From contig NZ_CP154840.1 of assembly GCF_047301505.1 (NCBI RefSeq), positions 3,348,001 to 3,412,000 of the forward strand: a stretch of 64,000 nt of DNA, written 5' to 3'. Positions within the stretch are counted from its first letter, which is position 1; each line of letters begins with the position of its first letter. The notes beneath the pieces were generated by a model. The model had not been told where the DNA came from. It saw only the letters and a list, made by a program, of their open reading frames with translations, and made no database searches. This document shows, in pieces, positions 52,793 to 61,355 of this stretch. This stretch comes from Lysinibacillus_B sp031181585 (lineage in GTDB: Bacteria; Bacillota; Bacilli; Bacillales_A; Planococcaceae). A program made the translations under genes and the position numbers.

Positions 52793-54790
52793 TTATATTT
52801 TTTTCATGTTTCGTATTGCTTGGATAGACAGTCGAACAAGTAGGATTGCACATAAAAATAAGCCCAAATACGCTGCAGTATTTAAATAAATAGCATAAGC
52901 AGTATGCATAAATTGTGAAATCGCCAATAAAGAGACAGAAATAATACCGAATGTGATGCCAACCAGCAATAAAACAAATTGGGAAAATAATTGCATAACA
53001 AAACTTGAATTTGCCCGGTCTGAAAAGATATCATGATGCAGGATAACCCGTCCGCTTTCCACTTTCTTGATCAGCTGGTCAATACGGCGGGGAATTTTCC
53101 GAATTTTCGGCAGCATAAGCGCAATCTCTTCTTCAATGTATTCCTTTGTGCCGATTGGATCCTTAAACGGCTGTTTCAAGCTCCTTTTTATATAGCTATC
53201 GGAAAACGTCTTTGTTTCCCGGAAGATATCGAAGGCAGGATAGATAGTCCGTAATGTTCCATCTAGTGTGACGATCGCACGCAAGGCAACACTTACTGAT
53301 GGATAAAAACGCAGGCCATATTCCTGTACGATGGAAAACACGCAATAGATTAATTCATCCGTCGGTATATTTTCAATATAGGAGATTCTTAACAGTACTT
53401 GACTAATTGCCTGTTCTATTTCATCGCGCTCTACCTCTTCAGCATTTTCTACTAATAGAAGAACCCCATCAAATAGAAGGCTTTCATCACCATGCTGTAT
53501 CCCGGCTAAAAATAGTTTCAGCCCTTCCTGTTGGGCAGCGGATAGCCTGCCGACAGCACCAAAATCAAGCAGTACCGGTTTGCCCGTATTATGCTCAACA
53601 TAAATATTGCCTGGATGTGGATCAGAATGATAAATACCTGAAATAAGAGCCTGTTCTAAAAAAACGTAGAGCAAATTTTGGGAAAATTGATAGCAATCAA
53701 TATCCAGTTCTTCAAAGACTTTTTTTGCACAACCAACAGACGATCCTTCTACATATTCCATCACCAATAAATTCGATGTACTGTATGTAGTATAGACTTT
53801 CGGAATTTTTACCACTGCAGAGGAGTTCTCCATGATATTCGATAATTGAATCATATTACGTGCTTCAATCTCAAAATCAATTTCTTCCTGAAGAGACGCC
53901 GCAAAGCCCATTGCCAGTTCTCTAAACCCTAGGCCTTCCGCCCATTTAGATTTACTAGAGACCCATGTAGCAAACTCCACTAAAATATCCAAGTCATCTC
54001 TCATTACTTCACGCATATCAGGGCGCAGCACTTTGACGACTACCTGCTCATTCGTATCGCGTAAAACTGCTCTATGAACTTGCCCGATGGAGGCGGCAGC
54101 CAGCGGTTTCTCCTCAAAGTAACTGAATACCTGGTCTACAGGCGCCTTCAGGTTTTCCTTTAATACTCTATCGACCTGCACTTTTGATAATGGGGGGGCA
54201 TTTTGCTGAAGCTTTTCCAGCTCTTCGATAAAAACAGGCGTGAATAATTCTTTTCTGGTAGACAGCACCTGTCCGAACTTAACAAAAATTCCACCGGACT
54301 GCTCCAGTGTAAGTCTTAAAGCAACTGCAAGCTCGCGTTCATCTTCACGATATTTTACATATTTCATTGTCCTGTTAATGCCTGTTGTCATGGCAACCTT
54401 TAACACGAGACGAAGACGCTTTTGCTTTCTCCAATGACCAAGCAGCCGTTTGAATATATTTTTCTTTCCCCTTACCCGGCTGCCATTTTCATTTAACGCA
54501 ATTGGATCAAACAATTCAAAAAACAGATAGAGCAGCATGGAAATGAGCAGCATACTGCCAAACCATAGAAGTGTAGCAACGCTCAGCATATTTTCTACAA
54601 GTCCTTCTCCATCTAGAGAATTGTCCCGCAAAAAGGTATACCAAAAAACAAATGTCGTGAAAGAAACACTCAATACGACGGATAAAATTCGTTTTAAAAG
54701 GTTAACGTTCGAACCAATTAGCCGGCCACTGATAAAGAAAATCAGGACGGATGCAATTACTATTTGAATCACCATCTGCCATCCGCTCAT
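52793..54790 (-). CDS. ABC1/UbiB-family atypical kinase with transmembrane ends
   Basis: A 665-residue AarF/UbiB protein. The hallmark KxGQ motif is in FVKFGQVLSTR near 171, the A-rich loop in AAASIGQVHRA near 226, the ion-pair lysine in VVVKVLRP near 247, and the catalytic loop SDPHPGNIYVE and VLLDFGAVGR near 385-410. Two hydrophobic helices at the N-terminus (about 7-50 and 70-92) and two at the C-terminus (about 600-660) anchor it. The family supports quinone synthesis in many bacteria; Bacillales make menaquinone, so the role here is open. Confidence 0.88.
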   Translation of the reverse strand: MSGWQMVIQIVIASVLIFFISGRLIGSNVNLLKRILSVVLSVSFTTFVFWYTFLRDNSLDGEGLVENMLSVATLLWFGSMLLISMLLYLFFELFDPIALNENGSRVRGKKNIFKRLLGHWRKQKRLRLVLKVAMTTGINRTMKYVKYREDERELAVALRLTLEQSGGIFVKFGQVLSTRKELFTPVFIEELEKLQQNAPPLSKVQVDRVLKENLKAPVDQVFSYFEEKPLAAASIGQVHRAVLRDTNEQVVVKVLRPDMREVMRDDLDILVEFATWVSSKSKWAEGLGFRELAMGFAASLQEEIDFEIEARNMIQLSNIMENSSAVVKIPKVYTTYSTSNLLVMEYVEGSSVGCAKKVFEELDIDCYQFSQNLLYVFLEQALISGIYHSDPHPGNIYVEHNTGKPVLLDFGAVGRLSAAQQEGLKLFLAGIQHGDESLLFDGVLLLVENAEEVERDEIEQAISQVLLRISYIENIPTDELIYCVFSIVQEYGLRFYPSVSVALRAIVTLDGTLRTIYPAFDIFRETKTFSDSYIKRSLKQPFKDPIGTKEYIEEEIALMLPKIRKIPRRIDQLIKKVESGRVILHHDIFSDRANSSFVMQLFSQFVLLLVGITFGIISVSLLAISQFMHTAYAIYLNTAAYLGLFLCAILLVRLSIQAIRNMKKI

Positions 54791-54804
54791 TCACTCACAC
54801 CCTT

Positions 54805-55239
54805 TTAAAGAAATGATAATAAAAGCTTAATATCCACATTCCCTTTTATGGCTTTACTAATCATGCACGTTTGCTCTGCCTTATGAGCGAGCCGGGCAGC
54901 AATCCGTTCATTTTTCTCTGTATGCTCTGCAAGTTTAATAGAAAGATTGTGTATAATCTGTTCATATGTGAAAATGCCATTCGTAACATCTACTATCCCT
55001 TCAGAGTTCATGGAGAGAGAGGCTTGAATAGCAGAACGTTCCAGCATGGCTGCAAGGGAAATAATATAGCATGTCGCAGCAGCCCCAAGCAGCATTTCAT
55101 CCGGGTTCGTTCCAATACCTGGGCCATCCATTTCAGGCGGGATAGAGATTGCAGTTTTCAGACGTTCTGCCTGTAAGGTTCCCGAATCGTTCCGCCCTCC
55201 CTTCCAGTTGGTTTGAAGTGTAAATGTATGTTGTGTCAT
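54805..55239 (-). CDS. OsmC-family peroxiredoxin (SACOL1771 type)
   Basis: A 144-residue OsmC/Ohr-fold protein. The two redox cysteines are C57 (AAATCYIISLAAML) and C125 (EQTCMISKAI), and PPEMDGPGIGTNPDEMLLGA is the branch signature. It would reduce organic hydroperoxides with a dithiol reductant. The frame stays open to 55398, but the ATG at 55239 has GGAGG eight bases upstream and matches the family start. It lies 14 bp before the ABC1-kinase gene, with which it may be cotranscribed. Confidence 0.88.
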   Translation of the reverse strand: MTQHTFTLQTNWKGGRNDSGTLQAERLKTAISIPPEMDGPGIGTNPDEMLLGAAATCYIISLAAMLERSAIQASLSMNSEGIVDVTNGIFTYEQIIHNLSIKLAEHTEKNERIAARLAHKAEQTCMISKAIKGNVDIKLLLSFL

Positions 55240-55410
55240 TATGCGATCCTCCAGTTCATCTTTTAAAATAATTGATATTATTATAATAGAATTCCCGATA
55301 AGGAAGTACAAACGAAAGTCCTCATATACCCTTTTCTCTTTCTCGTGGCACATCCATAAAAAAGGTTTCTTCTCATCTATTTTAGAGACGTACGCCACTT
55401 ACTTTCCTAA

Positions 55411-55444
55411 CAAAAAAGCCGAATAGGCAGTCGCTTATCCGGCT
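55411..55444 (-). terminator. intrinsic terminator of the phosphatase gene
   Basis: On the minus strand AGCCGGATAAGC pairs imperfectly with GCCTATTCGGCT, followed by TTTTTTG. It overlaps the phosphatase stop codon. Confidence 0.8.
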
Positions 55445-56184
55445 AATGTCCGTTGTTCAATTAAAAGTTCATCATTCATCACGGAATGGATGATAATCGA
55501 AGGGTTTCCCTTTGTCAGTACAACACCATTTAATCGTCCATCCGGATAGAGAATTCCCCCATCAATCCCAATTTTTTTACAGCATGGTGAAATCCACACC
55601 TCGCTGCTCAGATCTTTGTTCAAATTTGTCGTAGGCGTATGTCCAAAGACAACGATATCCTCCGCTTCATGAGGAAACTCGGTAAAGTCGTCCCTTATCC
55701 AAAGAAGCTCTTGCTCAGTTGACTCTTCTCCACGGCGTACAAATGGATTGATCCCTGCATGGGAAAAGAAATACTGTCCCCATCGATAATAAAGCGGCAG
55801 GTTCTCCATCCAGGTGAGTAACTGTGAATGTTCCCGCTTTATTCCTTCAATAAGTTCATCGATTGTCGGCTCTTCGTTTATTACAAAGGTTTTCATGCTT
55901 TGGAGTGTCGGTACTCCTCCTATATTTAAAAATGTAAGAGCATATTTTTCCGGCTCCTTTAGCCATTCCATAAACATCAATTCGTGATTGCCCTTCAGCG
56001 CTACAGCATCAAAGTCTTCCACAAGCTCCTTCACCCGCTGAATGACCTGCAGACTATCGTTTCCCCTATTAATATAATCTCCAAGAAATATCAGACGTTG
56101 TTTTTGTGCATTCCACTTTGTTAATAATTTTTCCAGCGCTTGAAAGCTTCCATGGAGATCTCCTATAACAAATACTTCATCCAT
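55435..56184 (-). CDS. PPP-family metallophosphoesterase
   Basis: A 249-residue phosphatase with the three PPP motifs: GDLHG (residues 8-12), GDYINRG near 35 and GNHE near 67, plus SHAG near 140 and FGHTP near 179. This fits protein serine/threonine phosphatase or diadenosine tetraphosphatase activity; motifs alone do not separate the two. It is cytosolic and stands alone. The start has a GAGGG site. Confidence 0.87.
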   Translation of the reverse strand: MDEVFVIGDLHGSFQALEKLLTKWNAQKQRLIFLGDYINRGNDSLQVIQRVKELVEDFDAVALKGNHELMFMEWLKEPEKYALTFLNIGGVPTLQSMKTFVINEEPTIDELIEGIKREHSQLLTWMENLPLYYRWGQYFFSHAGINPFVRRGEESTEQELLWIRDDFTEFPHEAEDIVVFGHTPTTNLNKDLSSEVWISPCCKKIGIDGGILYPDGRLNGVVLTKGNPSIIIHSVMNDELLIEQRTLAG

Positions 56185-56499
56185 TCCCTCACCCCTATGA
56201 TGGCTTTTATAGAAATATATGAATGCTCTCTTTCAATTATTGCACTAATATAATGGACTCCATCAAATTATTTATGGTTTTGAATATCATTTCATTTTTG
56301 ATAAACGCTATATAGAAAAGAAACTTATTAATGGAAAAACATTATGAGGGATACCTTTTCATGTTTAATGTGACAAAGCAAAAAGAAAATTAGCAGCTGG
56401 AAAGCGAAGTATAGTAAAATGGCTTTTTAAGCTTAGCAAGCTGCCCAGCCATATTTTTATTGAAGCTGCTATTACTATAATTTATAGGGGAAGAAAAAA
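56185..56499. other. Intergenic stretch before the RNA methyltransferase gene
   Basis: 315 bp, AT-rich. Near 56419-56460 an imperfect nested dyad occurs (AAAATGGCT, inner AGCTTAGCAAGCT, AGCCATATTTTT) that could act as a weak terminator or leader hairpin. TATAAT at about 56475 is a possible -10 box without a clear -35. No gene was seen. Confidence 0.4.
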
Positions 56500-57453
56500 T
56501 TGATAACATCTGCCAAAAGCAATCAATCTATTTACACATACGTTCATCATCCTGACGAATACGATGTATGCCGGATGGAAATGCGCGCCTTTTTCGGGCA
56601 TGACACTGAATTGAATTACCTGTTCAGTGAGTTCGAAATTGATCCAAGCCGCAGCCCGTTTATCGAAGAACGCTTGGATGTTTTATATACTGCCACGGAT
56701 TTAATTAATCTTAAAGAACAGATAAAACAGCTCACTCTAGGAGAACAAACGTACAAAGTACTATGTTTAAATAAACGGGACATGAATATGAACAAAAAGA
56801 TCGAGCATACAGAACGCCAGCAGCTCGAGAGGGAAATCGGTCTTTTAATAGATGGAGAGCCCGACCTTGATAACCCCGACTGTCTTTTCGGTGTAATCTA
56901 CTTAGATGGTGTATGGTATTTTGGACCTTACACAAAAAGCGAATCAGTTTGGCGGAAGCATAAGGATAAACCGCAGCAGTACTCCACTGCACTAAATACT
57001 AGAATTGCACGTGCCGTAGTAAATATTGCTGTACCGCGAATTGAAAATATAAAGGTGATTGACCCTTGCTGTGGGATAGGGACTGTTCTGATTGAGGCCC
57101 TTTCGATGGGTATATCAATCGAAGGAAGAGATATCAATTGGCATGTATGCCAAGGTTCACGAAAAAATATCGCTCACTTTGGCTTAAGAGGTACGGTGAC
57201 AAGAGGTCCTATTGCCGAGGTGGAAGATCATTATGATGTAGCTATCATCGATCTGCCCTACAATGTATTTACCCATGCCTCCATGGATGAACAAGCGGAG
57301 ATTCTCAATCATGCCCGCAGGATTGCAGATCAAGCAGTTGTGGTGGCCATCGACACACCCGATAAGGTAATGGAAGAAGCTGGTTTTGAGATAATTGACC
57401 GCTGCGTTGCAAAAAAACAAACTTTCTTACGGCACATTATTTTATGCAGGTAA
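56500..57453 (+). CDS. TRM11/UPF0020-type RNA methyltransferase
   Basis: A 317-residue protein. The N-terminal half (1-150) is a THUMP-like RNA-binding region. The C-terminal Rossmann methyltransferase has motif I IDPCCGIGTVLIEAL near 188 and the catalytic DLPYN near 252, the (D/N)PPY variant seen in N2-guanine tRNA methyltransferases. It probably methylates a guanosine in tRNA. The start is a TTG at 56500 preceded by AGGGGAAG. It is followed by a terminator at 57537. Confidence 0.85.
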   Translation: MITSAKSNQSIYTYVHHPDEYDVCRMEMRAFFGHDTELNYLFSEFEIDPSRSPFIEERLDVLYTATDLINLKEQIKQLTLGEQTYKVLCLNKRDMNMNKKIEHTERQQLEREIGLLIDGEPDLDNPDCLFGVIYLDGVWYFGPYTKSESVWRKHKDKPQQYSTALNTRIARAVVNIAVPRIENIKVIDPCCGIGTVLIEALSMGISIEGRDINWHVCQGSRKNIAHFGLRGTVTRGPIAEVEDHYDVAIIDLPYNVFTHASMDEQAEILNHARRIADQAVVVAIDTPDKVMEEAGFEIIDRCVAKKQTFLRHIILCR

Positions 57454-57536
57454 ACCGCGCTTCCTCAATGAACGATTGAAGCGGCCCATGCTGGTTTGAT
57501 GATAAAATTTTATACAATGCTATTTGACAGCAAAGA

Positions 57537-57577
57537 AAAAACTCCATTTTGATAAAAATAATAAAAATGGAGTTTTT
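57537..57577. terminator. bidirectional terminator between the methyltransferase gene and citM
   Basis: Arms AAAAACTCCATTT and AAATGGAGTTTTT with a 15-base AT loop. Confidence 0.82.
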
Positions 57578-57695
57578 CATTTCGGCTAAATATGGGATTT
57601 TTATAAAAAAGAACGGATCATTTCCCTTTGTTATTCTGCAATTGTGCCCGTAACATTAAGAGATATATTATATATTTTACAAACCGTATAGTAAT

Positions 57696-58988
57696 TTAAA
57701 GAGGGAAAATCCCTAATACTACACAGACGATAATCATGACAATTGTAGAACCGAATGCCCACTTTAGGAAAATGCGCTGTAATGTACCGAAATCCTCTCC
57801 AACCATACCTACCAATAGATACGTAGATGGAACAAGCGGACTTAATAAATGGACCGGCATCCCCAAAAGAGACGCTCTGCCAATTAAGGCTGGATCGATC
57901 CCATATACTGCCCCTGCCTTAGCAAGTAACGGAAGTACCCCATAGTAAAAGGCATCATTTGACATAAAGAAAGTAAAAGGTGCACTAAGGATGGCTGTAA
58001 TAACAGCAAAATGAGAACCCATTGCATCCGGAATATAATGAATAACCGAGTTTGCCATCGCATCTACCATTGATGTACCTGAAAGAATTCCCGTAAAAAC
58101 CCCTGCTGCAAAAACCATTGAAACAACAGATAATGCGTTATCAGCATAATTTGCAACACGTTCCTTTTGGTCTTTTAATTTCGGATAATTTACGGTAATT
58201 GCAATTGCAAAACCAAGCATGAACAATGTGACAGGCGGTAATAGCTCCATGATTAATGCCACTAAAAGAATGATTGTCAGCGCATAGTTAAAAATAATTA
58301 ATTTTGGACGCTTCAAAGAGTCATCTTCGACTGTAGCAGTAAGCTGAGCTGTCGCTTCATAACCATATTCTATAACCCCGATTCGCTTTCTTTCCTGTCT
58401 ACCGAACATAAATGCCATAAACAGAACAAAGATAGCGCCGCCAATCATTGCAGGAATGACTGGTGTAAAAACTTCCGACATTTCAAGATTCAAAGCGGTC
58501 ATAACCCTTGCTGTCGGCCCTCCCCAAGGCAGAAGGTTCATAACACCTGAGGCTGAAACGGCAATACCCGCTAATACAATCGGCCGCATGCCAATTCTTT
58601 TATAGAGCGGTAAAAATGCAGAAATCGTAATCATGTATGTTGTCGTACCGTCACCATCTAAAGAAATCAGAAGGGCTAAAACTGCTGTTCCGATAGCAAT
58701 TTTCACAGGATCCCCTTTTACTAACTTCAGAATCGTATGAATGATAGGATCAAATACTCCTGCGTCAATCAAAATACCAAAGAAAAGAATTGCGAATAAA
58801 ATCATAATCCCAGTTGGAGCGACACTTTTAATTCCATCCAACATCATAGGGCCCATTTCACTTCCGAATCCACCAATAACAGCAAACGCAATTGGAACGA
58901 CAATTAACGCAATCATTGCTGTAAGACGACCAGTCATAATCAAAATCATAAATACCAATATCATCAAAAATCCTAAAATCGCTAGCAT
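57696..58988 (-). CDS. citM: CitMHS-family metal-citrate transporter
   Basis: A 430-residue integral membrane protein with about 12 hydrophobic segments. Signature stretches are DGDGTTTYMITISAFLPLY near 124, LPWGGPTARVM near 165 and the conserved SNDAFYYGVLPLL near 347. The family imports divalent-metal citrate by proton symport. The ribosome site is GGGGGGAG. The location downstream of citS-citT and a perfect cre site upstream match known control of citM by CitT and CcpA. The preferred metal (Mg or Ca type) cannot be read from sequence. Confidence 0.93.
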   Translation of the reverse strand: MLAILGFLMILVFMILIMTGRLTAMIALIVVPIAFAVIGGFGSEMGPMMLDGIKSVAPTGIMILFAILFFGILIDAGVFDPIIHTILKLVKGDPVKIAIGTAVLALLISLDGDGTTTYMITISAFLPLYKRIGMRPIVLAGIAVSASGVMNLLPWGGPTARVMTALNLEMSEVFTPVIPAMIGGAIFVLFMAFMFGRQERKRIGVIEYGYEATAQLTATVEDDSLKRPKLIIFNYALTIILLVALIMELLPPVTLFMLGFAIAITVNYPKLKDQKERVANYADNALSVVSMVFAAGVFTGILSGTSMVDAMANSVIHYIPDAMGSHFAVITAILSAPFTFFMSNDAFYYGVLPLLAKAGAVYGIDPALIGRASLLGMPVHLLSPLVPSTYLLVGMVGEDFGTLQRIFLKWAFGSTIVMIIVCVVLGIFPL

Positions 58989-59083
58989 AATACTCCCCCC
59001 AATTGCTTCCCTAGGCTATTTATCGATTCGATAAATAACTAATTTTCTGAATATTAAACCTTATAATAAGACAATGGCGAGCA

Positions 59084-59100
59084 AATGTAATCGTTTTCAA
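59084..59100 (-). promoter_or_regulatory. cre site (CcpA operator) of citM
   Basis: On the minus strand TTGAAAACGATTACATT matches the cre consensus WTGNAARCGNWWWCAWW at every position. It lies about 100 bp before the citM start. CcpA bound here would repress citrate uptake when preferred sugars are present. Confidence 0.85.
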
Positions 59101-59312
59101 ATTAATGTTTATTAATTTCTTTATATCTATTTCGTACATTTTGTTCACGCAAAAGTATGTGATGCATCAATTTTGGATAATCGATTTGATACCATCCGCC
59201 TTACAGCACGTGATTTATCAATCGGGAAAACGATAAGCCTATACTATAGATCGCCAAACGAGAGCAAAATAAAGTAGTGTAAATAACACGGCCTATTATT
59301 TATATACAAAAA

Positions 59313-59398
59313 AGAGGCTAACCGTGGACTATACATTTTCTCTGCCATCTGTATAAAACAGTAGATAGAATGCATATGTCTCATTAGTCAACCTCTTA
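59313..59398 (-). terminator. Long intercistronic terminator between the binding-protein gene and citM
   Basis: On the minus strand AAGAGGTTGAC pairs with GTTAGCCTCTT (9 of 11) around a 64-base interior that itself folds (GACATATGCATT with AATGTATAGTC), followed by TTTTTT. It would end the citS-citT-binding protein transcript before citM. Confidence 0.65.
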
Positions 59399-59517
59399 AA
59401 TCAAATGTCTGATGATATACAATTTTATAATCAATAACCACTATAGAAAATGAAAATACAAATAGTTCATTTTACTATCTCCGTTAAAATTAATGTTGTT
59501 AAAGAGGAACTGCCTCG

Positions 59518-60477
59518 TTAGTTGATTTCCATTAATTCTCTATATTTCTCATTTTCTTCATCGAGAAACCTGGAAGTTTCACTGCTGTTCATGTAAAAGT
59601 CTTCCCACATATATTTCTGTAACGTTTGTTTCCATTCTTCCGTTTTTACCATTTTGGCCAATGTCGTCTCCCAAAATTCGATTTCTTTTTCCGGCATATT
59701 AGGTGGTCCCATAATACCTCGCCAATGCTTAAAAACTAACTCAATTCCTTCCTCTGTCCATGTAGGAATTTCAGGGAGTCCCTTTAACCGTTTCTCCGAT
59801 GAGATGACAAGCATTTGGACTTGTTCCGAATCATAATATTTTTTAGCCTCGGATAGAGTCATCGTTGCAACATCTATTTGCTTTTTTAATAATGCATCCA
59901 CTACTTGACCACTATTTTCATATACTAAAAAATCCAGTTCTGCCGGGTGTATTCCTGCCTGTTTACTCGCTAATACAAAAGAGATCTGATCATCATTGCC
60001 TAATCTTGGGGACACACCTATTTTATATGCCTGGGGTGTTTCTTTCAGATTTTCCATTAAACTTTTTGCATTTTTTATTTCCGAATCCTTCGAAACAATT
60101 ACAACATCCCATTCCGTAGCCAACGTGGCAATCGGTGTAAAATCTTTATAGGTTAGCTTGCTTTGCCCTAATAAATGATTGGTAATGAGCAGGCTTGAAT
60201 TCATTGCTAACACATGGCCTTCCTGCTGTTTAGCATATTTCCATCCTAACTCTCCGCCAGCGCCAATTTTATTCAGTACCTGTATGTCCTCATCTAGTAA
60301 ATTGTTACTCATTAAAATGTCCTGTATAGCTCTTGCTGTTTTGTCCCAGCCCCCGCCAATAGAGCTTGGGGCGATTATTGTTACTGTATCTGTTATCGCT
60401 TCTTGCTCCCCATCATGTGAACACCCAACGCAAAACATGACAACAAGCATGAAACTACTCATTAACTTTATTCTCAT
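59518..60477 (-). CDS. Tripartite-tricarboxylate-type binding lipoprotein
   Basis: A 319-residue TctC/Bug-family solute-binding protein with a lipoprotein signal (VGC, C19). The mature fold shows IIAPSSIGGGWDKTARAIQ near 34 and VLNKIGAGGELGWKYA near 65. No TctA/TctB membrane subunits are in the window. In Bacillus, similar proteins encoded beside CitST are thought to help the sensor detect citrate, which is the most likely role here (inference from context). It lies 36 bases after citT. Confidence 0.86.
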   Translation of the reverse strand: MRIKLMSSFMLVVMFCVGCSHDGEQEAITDTVTIIAPSSIGGGWDKTARAIQDILMSNNLLDEDIQVLNKIGAGGELGWKYAKQQEGHVLAMNSSLLITNHLLGQSKLTYKDFTPIATLATEWDVVIVSKDSEIKNAKSLMENLKETPQAYKIGVSPRLGNDDQISFVLASKQAGIHPAELDFLVYENSGQVVDALLKKQIDVATMTLSEAKKYYDSEQVQMLVISSEKRLKGLPEIPTWTEEGIELVFKHWRGIMGPPNMPEKEIEFWETTLAKMVKTEEWKQTLQKYMWEDFYMNSSETSRFLDEENEKYRELMEIN

Positions 60478-60513
60478 TATTCATTCCTCGTCCACATTTT
60501 TGAGTCAACCTTA

Positions 60514-61191
60514 TTATTCTTTATAGTAATATTTCCTCTCAGGTCTTCCTACAACTCCGTATTCATGTTTTGCCGTACATACATCTATTGAAACGAGAAA
60601 CTCTAAATACCTTCTTGCAGTGGTGCGAGATGCCCCAATCTGTTCACCCATTTCCTCGATGGAAATGCCGCCTTTCAGTTCTTTCATTACTTTTTTCACT
60701 TTGTCTAACGTATGACGATCTACGCCTGAAGGCAAATCTTTTTGAGTTGTGGATGATTGATGGGCGACCCCAAAGTATCGATCAATCAGTGTTTGATCTA
60801 CCTCATCTCGATGGCTTAGCAGCTTCTTCTTTTTTTTATATTGTTCCACTGCTTCCACAAATTTCTCCATTGTGACCGGCTTCAGCAAATAGTTGCTAAC
60901 ACCATACCTGACTGCCGTCTCAAGCATCGTTTTTTCTGTTGCTGCAGTAACCATAATAATATCAACCGTCGGATAATTGTCCCGAATCTTTGCTAACAAA
61001 TTCGTCCCAAGATCATCAGGCATATAGATATCCAAAAAAAGCAAATCAACCTCGTATTCCTCTAATATTTCCATTGTTTCCTTTGCATTCAGTGCCTTCT
61101 GAACAACCTTTACATCTGGTACCTTTTGTAAAAATTGTTCCTGCACTTGTGCAATTCGAAAATCATCTTCGGCAATGACAACCTTAATCAT
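60514..61191 (-). CDS. citT: Citrate response regulator CitT
   Basis: A 225-residue regulator of the CitB/DcuR group. The receiver has D9-D10, phosphoacceptor D54 (LLFLDIYMPDD) and K102 in LLKPVTM. The output half has the winged helix SIEEMGEQIGASRTTARRYLEFLV. It would activate citM in response to citrate sensed by CitS. A GGAGAGAG site precedes the start. It is separated from citS by an atypically long 164-bp spacer. Confidence 0.92.
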   Translation of the reverse strand: MIKVVIAEDDFRIAQVQEQFLQKVPDVKVVQKALNAKETMEILEEYEVDLLFLDIYMPDDLGTNLLAKIRDNYPTVDIIMVTAATEKTMLETAVRYGVSNYLLKPVTMEKFVEAVEQYKKKKKLLSHRDEVDQTLIDRYFGVAHQSSTTQKDLPSGVDRHTLDKVKKVMKELKGGISIEEMGEQIGASRTTARRYLEFLVSIDVCTAKHEYGVVGRPERKYYYKE

Positions 61192-61355
61192 TTTGCCTCT
61201 CTCCTTACTTTATCTCGCATTAACAGGCACTCAGACACCATCAACTTCAAGCCTTGAATAAAGCGAAGCGTAGATAGTTCCCGTACAAGCCTGCCAGTGC
61301 AGCTATCTATCAGCGGAGATGTAAAAATTCTCCACTGATGAAGCTTCACTTTAAC
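61192..61355 (-). other. Structured spacer between citS and citT
   Basis: 164 bp without a gene. Two inverted pairs are present: TAGATAG (61271-61277) with CTATCTA (61303-61309), and ATCAGCGGAG (61309-61318) with CTCCACTGAT (61330-61339). No T-tract follows. In relatives the two genes are usually adjacent or overlapping. Confidence 0.5.

Larger units (their letters stand above)
58989..59517 (-). other. citM control region
   Basis: 529 bp without a gene. In the direction of citM it holds a long terminator-like hairpin (59398-59313), then about 210 bp of AT-rich sequence, a perfect cre site (59084-59100), and the citM ribosome site. A confident -35/-10 pair was not found. CitT binding sites are expected here but no repeated motif stood out. 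Confidence 0.6.

Noticed and set aside
52551..52889. 112-codon plus-strand frame between hutH and the ABC1-kinase gene
   Set aside because: It runs through a perfect terminator hairpin and into the antisense of the kinase gene, and its peptide matches no family that I recognise.
59313..59398. MITE-like element between the binding-protein gene and citM
   Set aside because: The terminal arms pair and are followed by a T-run in the direction of transcription, so a large intrinsic terminator explains it; no target duplication and no second copy was seen.
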